Of a stretch of 64,000 nucleotides of DNA, positions 57,812-64,000 are shown in pieces. Position 1 is the stretch's first letter; every line of letters begins with the position of its first letter. A program made the position numbers and the translations under genes. Source of the DNA: an uncultured Lachnospiraceae bacterium (GTDB lineage Bacteria; Bacillota; Clostridia; Lachnospirales; Lachnospiraceae); assembly GCA_910588845.1 (NCBI GenBank), contig CAJURU010000005.1, positions 1 through 64,000 of the forward strand, in the 5' to 3' direction. Under the pieces are notes generated by a model that had not been told where the DNA came from, did not search any database, and saw nothing but the letters and a program-made list of their open reading frames with translations.

Positions 57812-59414
57812 AAAGGCGGTTATTATTTCATTAATCTCTGTGTGTGCCGTAGGCGGAGCCATATATGGAGGAATTAAACTTTATCAGAATTACCAGTTTA
57901 ATAGTTTGACTGCGGAAGTACAGCCAGTGTCTGAACTAAATATGTATTATGGCGAGTCGGAGATGAGTAGTTCCGGTATGTTGACAAACGATTACTTTCA
58001 GGAGGTTTATCCTCTGGAGGATAAGAATATAGAGGAAGTGTTTGTGGAGGAAGGGCAGACTGTGGAAGCCGGCGATCCCCTCATTTCCTATGATATGACA
58101 TTGTCTGATTTGGAATTGGAAATGAAAGAGTTGGACGTGGCGACGACAGCGGGGCAGATTCAGGCGGCTAAACAGGAACTTGAGAATTTAAGGAAGATGA
58201 AGCCTGTCCAGCCCAGGCCGGAAGAGCCGGACGAGCCAGACCCACCGGATGTTCCAGAGGCGCCGGATGTACCGGATGTGCCGGAGGAACCGCCTAAACC
58301 GGAGAAAACAGGAGACGCGTTTAATTATATTTCAAAAACATCAAAGCCCAATAAAGGCAAGGGCACAGAGAAGAATCCTTATGTGTATCTCTGTACGCCG
58401 GAATGTTATGTGTTGGGAGAATTTATCAATAACCTTTCCAGTGACAACAAGAAACCAGTGTACGTCAGCCTGGAAATCCATGAGAATAATAAGCTGAAAG
58501 GAAAGCTGCTCAGTAAATGGGAAATCAGTGGATTGAGCGGATTTCCGCAGATGGCGGATGATTCTCGCTGGGCGGTCAGAACGAAATCCCAGATAGAAAA
58601 TGATGATTTAGAGGTGGAGCCGGAACCGGAGCCGGAACCAGAGCCGGAACCGGAGCCAGAACCAGAGCCGGAGCCCGAAGAGCCGGAAGGCTTTACAGCC
58701 GAAGAGCTGGCAGAGAAGATTAAGGAGAAAGAGAATGAAATACGCGATCTGGATCTTGATAGGCGGCGCGGCGAATTAGAACTGGAACAGATGAAGAAAA
58801 TGTCCGGCGACGGTGTAATCAAGGCAGAGATAAATGGAATTGTAAAAGATATTGGTGAAAAGGACAATCTGCCGACAGACGGTTCGCCGTTCCTTACAGT
58901 AGCAGGCTCCGAGGGATTGTATGTCAAGGGTTATCTGAGTGAATTACAGCTGGAAGACATTAAGGTGGGGCAGACTGTATATGCTTATTCCTGGGAGAGC
59001 GGTAATAATTTTGAGGCTTCCATCACAGAGATTTCCACATATCCTTCCAAAAATTATGAAGCGTATGGAGAGGGAAATCCTAATGTGTCCTATTATCCAT
59101 ATACGGCTTACATTGAGAATACGGAGGGGCTTCATAACGGTGAGTATGTAGATTTGACAATGACGCCTAATAGAGGGGGCGAAGAGTCTGATAGCATTTA
59201 TATTGAGAAGGCATATGTCAGAGATGAGGACAACCGGAAATACGTGCTGAAGCAAGATAGTAATAACTGTCTGGTAAAACAGTATGTCAAGACGGGCAAA
59301 ACTCTTTACGGTTCAAGCGTGGAGATTGTGTCCGGGCTTACCAAGGAAGATAAAATAGCATTTCCTTATGGGAAGAGCGCAAAGGAAGGCGTAAAAGTGA
59401 AAACTACTGAGTAA
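57804..59414 (+). CDS. Second HlyD-type adaptor with Pro-Glu repeats
   Basis: A 536-residue membrane-anchored adaptor. Residues about 5-25 are the anchor. NIEEVFVEEGQTVEAGDPLI is the first lipoyl half, then the coiled coil is interrupted by two large inserts. One, about residues 145-180, is Pro/Glu/Asp/Val-rich. The other is a run of about ten Glu-Pro pairs (about 272-295). Between the inserts lies a domain containing two cysteines (YVYLCTPECYVLGEF). GVIKAEINGIVKDIGEKDNL is the second lipoyl half, followed by the barrel. The Pro-Glu rods probably act as stiff spacers in the wall. The start overlaps the ATPase gene by 8 bases. Confidence 0.82.
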   Translation: MSKKAVIISLISVCAVGGAIYGGIKLYQNYQFNSLTAEVQPVSELNMYYGESEMSSSGMLTNDYFQEVYPLEDKNIEEVFVEEGQTVEAGDPLISYDMTLSDLELEMKELDVATTAGQIQAAKQELENLRKMKPVQPRPEEPDEPDPPDVPEAPDVPDVPEEPPKPEKTGDAFNYISKTSKPNKGKGTEKNPYVYLCTPECYVLGEFINNLSSDNKKPVYVSLEIHENNKLKGKLLSKWEISGLSGFPQMADDSRWAVRTKSQIENDDLEVEPEPEPEPEPEPEPEPEPEPEEPEGFTAEELAEKIKEKENEIRDLDLDRRRGELELEQMKKMSGDGVIKAEINGIVKDIGEKDNLPTDGSPFLTVAGSEGLYVKGYLSELQLEDIKVGQTVYAYSWESGNNFEASITEISTYPSKNYEAYGEGNPNVSYYPYTAYIENTEGLHNGEYVDLTMTPNRGGEESDSIYIEKAYVRDEDNRKYVLKQDSNNCLVKQYVKTGKTLYGSSVEIVSGLTKEDKIAFPYGKSAKEGVKVKTTE

Positions 59415-59442
59415 TTCAGTATAAGCGCAGAATGGAGGAAAA

Positions 59443-60699
59443 ATGTTAGAGAATATCAGATTGTCCTTTCAGGGATTGTGGTCACATAAGATGCGTTCCT
59501 TTCTCACCATGCTGGGCATTATCATCGGTATCGCGGCAATTATTGCTATCGTTTCAACGATTAAGGGGACGAACGAGCAGATTAAGGAAAACCTGATTGG
59601 CTCTGGGGAGAATACCGTGAACGTGCAGTTCTATCAGGGGGACAATGTATATGAAATTGACTGGAATGGGATTCCCGATGGGGTTCCGGTGATTTCTGAG
59701 GAGACGAAGAATACATTGCGGGAATTAAAACATGTAGAAGGCGTGTCCCTCTATACCGCAAGGGAGGCATACAATGCAGCCTATTATAAAAACAACGGAT
59801 TATCCGGCGGAAAAATATATGGCATAGACAGAGACTATTTGAATGTGTGCAATTATATCCTTAAAAAAGGGCGTGGGTTTACGGAGTCTGATTATAAGAA
59901 ATTCCGCAAAGTCGTTCTGCTGGATGAGAACAGTGCGGAAACAATTTTCCAGGGGGAAGAGCCTATAGGGAAGACCCTGGAAATTCAGCGGGAGCCGTTT
60001 ACGGTGATTGGCGTCATCGCTAAATCCTCTAAATTTGAGCCGGTAATAAACAGCTTAGAAGAGTATTACGACATATATGCGCAGAGGAACAACGGCGCGC
60101 TGTATGTACCGGACACGACTTGGCCGATTCTGTACAGTTACGATGAGCCGCAGTCAGTGGTATTGAAACTGGACAAAGTGGATAATATGACGGTAGCAGG
60201 CAGAAGCGCGGCAGAAATCTTAAACGCCAAGATATCTGTACAGGATGACACTATGAAATACAAGGCTGACGATTTGTTAAAGAAGGCGGAGGATATTCAG
60301 AATTTAGGACAGTCTACCAATATGATGTTGATTTGGATTGCCGGCATTTCCCTTTTGGTAGGTGGAATTGGCGTAATGAATATTATGCTTGTGTCTGTCA
60401 CAGAACGTACGCAGGAGATCGGGCTCAAGAAGGCAATCGGCGCCAGAAAGGGCAAGGTACTGGGGCAGTTTCTGACAGAGGCGGCTGTCTTGACAAGTCT
60501 TGGCGGCCTGGTGGGCGTGATTGTTGGTATTGTGCTTGCAGAAGTGATTTCTAAGGTGACGGGAACGCTGATGGCGATTAGTGTTCCGGCGGCCATCCTG
60601 GCCGTAGTATTTTCCATGTTTATCGGCATCCTTTTTGGTTTGCTGCCCTCCTATAAGGCGGCAAACTTAAACCCCATAGAGGCATTGCGACACGAGTAA
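59443..60699 (+). CDS. MacB-type ABC transporter permease (FtsX family)
   Basis: A 418-residue permease with four spans. The N-terminal SLQGLWSHKMRSFLTMLGI-like segment (written here as SHKMRSFLTMLGIIIGIAA) is the MacB_PCD start. A large extracytoplasmic domain lies at about 45-285. The C-terminal FtsX domain has the last three spans (GGIGVMNIMLVSVTERTQEI, then GLLPSYKAANLNPIEALRHE). It works as a mechanotransmission-type exporter with the ATPase and the two adaptors. Likely cargo is peptides or antimicrobial compounds. Confidence 0.94.
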   Translation: MLENIRLSFQGLWSHKMRSFLTMLGIIIGIAAIIAIVSTIKGTNEQIKENLIGSGENTVNVQFYQGDNVYEIDWNGIPDGVPVISEETKNTLRELKHVEGVSLYTAREAYNAAYYKNNGLSGGKIYGIDRDYLNVCNYILKKGRGFTESDYKKFRKVVLLDENSAETIFQGEEPIGKTLEIQREPFTVIGVIAKSSKFEPVINSLEEYYDIYAQRNNGALYVPDTTWPILYSYDEPQSVVLKLDKVDNMTVAGRSAAEILNAKISVQDDTMKYKADDLLKKAEDIQNLGQSTNMMLIWIAGISLLVGGIGVMNIMLVSVTERTQEIGLKKAIGARKGKVLGQFLTEAAVLTSLGGLVGVIVGIVLAEVISKVTGTLMAISVPAAILAVVFSMFIGILFGLLPSYKAANLNPIEALRHE

Positions 60700-60703
60700 C
60701 GTC

Positions 60704-60732
60704 TTGCAGAGTGGGATGATTTACGATATAAT
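60704..60732 (+). promoter_or_regulatory. Promoter of serS
   Basis: TTGCAG (60704-60709) and a perfect TATAAT (60727-60732) are 17 bases apart. The leader is only about 57 bases, too short for a T-box. Confidence 0.8.
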
Positions 60733-60795
60733 ATGGCTTAAGAACTTACTTTATACGCGCCAAGTGCGCATAAATGAGTATGCCAGGAGGAAACC

Positions 60796-62085
60796 ATGAT
60801 TGATTTAAAATTTTTGAGAGAAAATCCCGATATTGTAAAGCAGAATATCCGTAATAAGTTTCAGGACAGCAAGCTGCCTCTGGTAGACGAGGTGATTAAA
60901 CTTGACGCGAAGGCAAGAAAGACGCAGCAGGAGGCAGATTCGCTCCGCGCTGAGAGGAAGAAATTATCTAAGCAGATCGGCGCTTTAATGGGACAAGGTA
61001 AGAAGGAAGAAGCGGAGGAGATAAAATCTCAGGTGAACGCGGGGGCGCAACGTCTGGCAGAACTTGAGAAAATGGAAGGGGAGTTGCAGGAACAGGTTAC
61101 AAAAATCATGATGACAATCCCTAACATTATTGATCCGTCCGTACCAATCGGGAAAGATGACAGTGAGAATGTGGAGGTACAGAAATACGGTGAACCTGTG
61201 ACGCCGGATTTTGAAATACCCTACCACGCTGAGATTATGGAGCGTTTTCAGGGGCTGGATTTGGACAGCGCCAGGAAGGTTGCCGGTAATGGCTTCTATT
61301 ATCTGATGGGGGATATTGCCAGGCTGCATTCCGCAGTGATTTCTTATGCGAGGGACTTCATGATAAACAGGGGATTTACCTACTGTGTGCCGCCTTTTAT
61401 GATTCGCAGTAATGTCGTGACCGGGGTTATGAGTTTTGCAGAAATGGATGCCATGATGTATAAGATTGAAGGAGAGGATTTGTATCTGATCGGCACCAGT
61501 GAGCATTCCATGATTGGTAAATTCATTGACACTATTCTAGCTGAAGAGCAGCTGCCGCAGACTTTGACGAGCTATTCTCCGTGTTTCCGCAAAGAGAAAG
61601 GCGCGCACGGTATTGAAGAGCGCGGGGTGTACCGCATTCATCAGTTTGAAAAGCAGGAGATGATTGTGGTCTGCAAACCGGAAGAATCGAAAATGTGGTT
61701 TGACAAGTTGTGGCAGAATACTGTAGATTTGTTCCGTTCTCTCGACGTACCAGTGCGCACATTGGAATGTTGTTCTGGTGATCTTGCTGATTTGAAAGTG
61801 AAGTCTGTGGATGTGGAGGCATGGTCTCCCCGTCAGCAGAAATATTTTGAAGTAGGGAGTTGCTCTAATTTAGGGGATGCCCAGGCACGCCGCCTGAAAA
61901 TCCGCGTAACCGGAAAGGGAGGCAAATATTTTGCGCATACTCTGAATAATACGGTAGTAGCTCCGCCGCGTATGTTGATTGCATTCTTAGAGAATAATTT
62001 GTGTGAAGATGGAAGCGTGAAGATTCCAGAAGCATTGCGCCCATATATGGGCGGGCAGGACAAGATTGTTCCGCCGCAGAAATAG
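60796..62085 (+). CDS. serS: Seryl-tRNA synthetase
   Basis: A 429-residue class II synthetase for serine. The N-terminal 100 residues form the long antiparallel coiled coil that binds the tRNA-Ser variable arm. The core has motif 2 at CFRKEKGAHGIEERGVYRIH-type residues, LIGTSEHSMIG (here the family TAE is TSE), and motif 3 near RMLIAFLENN. AGGAGG precedes the ATG. It is monocistronic and followed by a short MITE-like copy. Confidence 0.97.
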   Translation: MIDLKFLRENPDIVKQNIRNKFQDSKLPLVDEVIKLDAKARKTQQEADSLRAERKKLSKQIGALMGQGKKEEAEEIKSQVNAGAQRLAELEKMEGELQEQVTKIMMTIPNIIDPSVPIGKDDSENVEVQKYGEPVTPDFEIPYHAEIMERFQGLDLDSARKVAGNGFYYLMGDIARLHSAVISYARDFMINRGFTYCVPPFMIRSNVVTGVMSFAEMDAMMYKIEGEDLYLIGTSEHSMIGKFIDTILAEEQLPQTLTSYSPCFRKEKGAHGIEERGVYRIHQFEKQEMIVVCKPEESKMWFDKLWQNTVDLFRSLDVPVRTLECCSGDLADLKVKSVDVEAWSPRQQKYFEVGSCSNLGDAQARRLKIRVTGKGGKYFAHTLNNTVVAPPRMLIAFLENNLCEDGSVKIPEALRPYMGGQDKIVPPQK

Positions 62086-62112
62086 TTTCCAAAAGATTTA
62101 TATAAATGGGGT

Positions 62113-62189
62113 TGTCGCACGAACATAAATTCTGTCTTTGCCGTATAAGCGGCAAGACCTTTTGAACGAGTGAAGATATGAGTGTGACA
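62113..62189 (-). mobile_element. MITE-like element, internally deleted short copy
   Basis: A 77-bp relative of the 34.3-kb element in the opposite orientation. Read on the minus strand it begins TGTCACACTCATAT, continues ACTCGTTCAAAAGGTCTTGC and the GCCGCTTATACGGC hairpin as in the long copy, then jumps from AAGACAGAAT to the right terminus TTATGTTCGTGCGACA. The whole middle is absent. Confidence 0.75.
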
Positions 62190-62268
62190 GCCTCATAATT
62201 TATTCTTTTATGTACTTTTATTTCTGAAGAGCGACATTATTTTGGTTAGTGTAAATAGAGGATAGTAT

Positions 62269-63180
62269 ATGAAAAAGAAATATCTCACAACCGGAATTTT
62301 TATAGGCGTCTTTTTTCTGTGCGCGGCCGCTGTGTGCGCTGCTGTGCGTTTTCTGCCATTGCTGCGGGCCGCGCAGACAGTGCGGCGTGTATTGTCGGCT
62401 GAAAGCGTGGAATATGACGTACATGTGACATTGAATCGGAATCAATTTTCTGAGAGACAGGAACAGTTTCTTCAGGCTGTATCATGGATTTTAGAGACTG
62501 ACGAATCCGCCTGTCTGTCCTGGAAGGTATGCGGTATGATATCTGATGGAAGAGGGTATGCGCAGATTTTCTGTGCGGGGCTGGACGGACCGGTGACTGA
62601 TGTGCGTTTTGAGAAAAACGACATATGGGTAAACGTTAAAATGATCTATGAAGCTTTGCAGAATAATTTTACCAGTGCGCATCCGCTGTTGGGACATTTA
62701 CTTCCAGACTGGAAATACAGTGATTATATGTCTCTGGAACAGATGGAAGAGATTTTTCAGATAGACATTAAGGGGATGTTTATGCCAGATATGCCTAAGG
62801 GTGCATCTGGTCAAAATACCTGGGGGTATATCGTGATGTTCAGCCAGATGGAGCGAAAGAAAATGGAGGATGGCGGGCAGCAGTTTTCCATGGAGTGGAA
62901 TGGTTATCAGACAGCAGTGGAAATCGCCAAGCCAGGGGGAGCAGTGGAAGCTTCGGATGCACAGTCAGATAAAACAGCTCATAAGCCGAGTATTTTTATT
63001 CAGGGCGAAGACCAGGGAGGAGGCCGGATAATTGCATCCTACCGAGCGGAGATAAGCGCCGGTTTAGCCAGAGAAATGGCAGCTCCCGCCTCTGTGATGA
63101 CGCAGGATGAAATAGAGCAGTTTATGAAATTGTGGGAGTTTGTAAAAGGAATGCAGGGAGAATTTGGAAAGGAGCGGTAA
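62269..63180 (+). CDS. Membrane-anchored protein of unknown function
   Basis: A 303-residue protein. Residues about 8-32 are one membrane segment or uncleaved signal; the rest is predicted outside. VEYDVHVTLNRNQFSERQEQ, and VTDVRFEKNDIWVNVKMIYE later, suggest a beta-rich domain like those of lipoprotein-type sensors of clostridia. I do not recognise a family. It is followed after two bases by an FtsW/RodA/SpoVE gene, so a role in wall synthesis or sporulation is possible (inference). Confidence 0.62.
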   Translation: MKKKYLTTGIFIGVFFLCAAAVCAAVRFLPLLRAAQTVRRVLSAESVEYDVHVTLNRNQFSERQEQFLQAVSWILETDESACLSWKVCGMISDGRGYAQIFCAGLDGPVTDVRFEKNDIWVNVKMIYEALQNNFTSAHPLLGHLLPDWKYSDYMSLEQMEEIFQIDIKGMFMPDMPKGASGQNTWGYIVMFSQMERKKMEDGGQQFSMEWNGYQTAVEIAKPGGAVEASDAQSDKTAHKPSIFIQGEDQGGGRIIASYRAEISAGLAREMAAPASVMTQDEIEQFMKLWEFVKGMQGEFGKER

Positions 63181-63182
63181 GC

Positions 63183-64000
63183 TTGAACAAAAGACAAATG
63201 CCCATTATTGTCAGAAATAATTATATGCTTTGGATAGCCCTGACTTTCTTGTGCGCTTATGGGGCAATGATGGTTTTTTCGGCTACCTCATACCAATGTG
63301 CAATGAGTAAGGATTATAATTACGATTCCTTTGCGTTGGTGAAACGGCAGGCCATGTTCATGGCGGCGGGGTTTATTGCCATATTAGCGCTTCGATTTGT
63401 GGATTATCGGCTTTTAAAGCATTTTGCAGTGCTTTTTTATTTGAGTGGGATTGTTTCTATCCTCCTTTTGAAGACTCCGCTTGGCGTATCGGCAAATGGA
63501 GCGACGCGCTGGGTGAATATTCCCGGGATAGGGCAGTTTCAGGTAAGCGAGTGGGTGAAAATATGTGTGATCATCTTTCTTGCATATCTAATTGACCGGA
63601 ACAGAAATCATTTAAACTCGCCTAAGCTGGCGTTTTATCTTTGGATTGCGGGGGGGATTCCCACTGTTATGCTGTTTTTCATCAGTAGGGATTTGAGCAG
63701 TTCAGCCGTAGTACTGGGGATTTGTTTTATTATGAGTTTTATCAGTACGAAGACGGAGAAGCTGCACATTGCCGTTTTTCTTGCCGCAGTGATAGTAGTT
63801 GTCTTGTATGTATGGAGTATTTGGAGTAATATGCCCACAGCGGAAGAGTTAAATGAAATGTCGTTCCGTGTAGGCAGGATAGCTGCCTGGCTGGACCCGG
63901 AACGCTATGCTGCGTCTCAGGGGCACCAGACGTTACAGGGATTGTATGCAATCGGAAGAGGAGGCGTGTTCGGAAAGGGGCTTGGCGGTTCTATTCAGAA
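63183..64000 (+). CDS. FtsW/RodA/SpoVE family SEDS protein, partial at the window end
   Basis: The frame opens at TTG 63183 (AAAGGAG upstream; ATG at 63198 is an alternative) and is still open at base 64000, so about 272 codons are visible. Several membrane spans are clear. The family motifs are GAMMVFSATS near residue 24, GANGATRW-type residues in SANGATRWVNIPGIGQFQVS, and GLYAIGRGGVFGKGLGGS near the edge. SEDS proteins polymerise glycan strands of peptidoglycan with a partner penicillin-binding protein. The gene follows the unknown membrane protein by two bases. Which of the three paralogues it is cannot be decided. Confidence 0.9.
   Translation, partial: MNKRQMPIIVRNNYMLWIALTFLCAYGAMMVFSATSYQCAMSKDYNYDSFALVKRQAMFMAAGFIAILALRFVDYRLLKHFAVLFYLSGIVSILLLKTPLGVSANGATRWVNIPGIGQFQVSEWVKICVIIFLAYLIDRNRNHLNSPKLAFYLWIAGGIPTVMLFFISRDLSSSAVVLGICFIMSFISTKTEKLHIAVFLAAVIVVVLYVWSIWSNMPTAEELNEMSFRVGRIAAWLDPERYAASQGHQTLQGLYAIGRGGVFGKGLGGSIQ

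Noticed and set aside
58406..58927. Ser-Gly repeat protein on the minus strand
   Set aside because: The Ser-Gly run is the complement of the Glu-Pro codons of the second adaptor.
1..64000. CRISPR array, prophage or IS element
   Set aside because: No regularly spaced direct repeats, transposase, integrase or phage structural genes are seen; only short non-coding palindromic elements.

Overview
The window looks like chromosome of a gut-type Firmicute, most likely a Lachnospiraceae (Clostridium cluster XIVa) member. The evidence is moderate GC with strong AGGAGG ribosome binding sites, many TTGACA/TATAAT-type promoters, a PadR-DUF1700-DUF4097 operon, a YpuA/DUF1002 protein, DUF5685 and DUF6483 proteins, a LytTR-DUF3021-ABC cassette, binding-protein sugar importers and a decayed clostridial flagellin. 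This is inference from gene content; no rRNA or species marker is present.

Layout. 0.6-3.3 kb: envelope operon (family 2 glycosyltransferase, permuted papain-fold protein, lysylphosphatidylglycerol-flippase-like membrane protein). 3.5-9.4 kb: pncB on the minus strand, then a trigger-factor-like lipoprotein, asnS and a secreted LamG-type protein. 9.5-15.6 kb: DHH phosphoesterase, recJ, a soluble MCP-like coiled-coil protein, an alpha/beta hydrolase and a DUF1002 protein. 15.8-16.1 kb: flagellin remnant with the centre deleted. 17.5-25 kb: methyltransferase-hslO-nadE, DUF5685-DnaJ, flavodoxin, and a soluble chemoreceptor with a CZB zinc domain. 25.2-30.7 kb: PadR operon, then a minus-strand LytTR-DUF3021-ABC operon whose last gene is a truncated YbjQ-like ORF. 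30.9-36.3 kb: GNAT acetyltransferase, rel (ppGpp), tRNA-Pro(GGG), L,D-transpeptidase.

36.3-47.3 kb is a beta-galactan/galactoside utilisation locus: LacI regulator, binding protein, two permeases, GH2 beta-galactosidase, a 611-aa protein of unknown family, a small zinc-ribbon protein and a GH53 endo-galactanase with no signal peptide. It predicts import of galacto-oligosaccharides and their breakdown inside the cell; no transporter ATPase is encoded here. 47.5-52.2 kb carries two aminotransferases (one HisC-like), a DUF368 transporter, DUF1294 and glyA.

52.3-55.1 kb is a patch of gene wreckage: a DUF6483 gene, a MITE-like repeat, a BspA-type leucine-rich-repeat remnant whose start codon is now ATA, an unrelated 3' gene fragment, and a DUF2971-like gene broken by an in-frame TAA. 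Inside it is the most interesting element, a compact locus with the layout of an Fst/par type I toxin-antitoxin: a 32-aa hydrophobic peptide gene on the minus strand and a short plus-strand RNA converge on one shared terminator, and the RNA carries a direct repeat of the peptide gene's start region, making it antisense to the toxin start. 55.2-60.7 kb is a MacAB-like ABC exporter with two different HlyD-type adaptors around one ATPase and one permease. 60.8-64 kb: serS, a membrane-anchored protein of unknown function and the start of an FtsW/RodA/SpoVE gene cut by the window edge.

Three related palindromic repeats (34.3, 52.8 and 62.1 kb) form a MITE-like family, and a short motif GTGACRGTYCTAA recurs in four intergenic positions.
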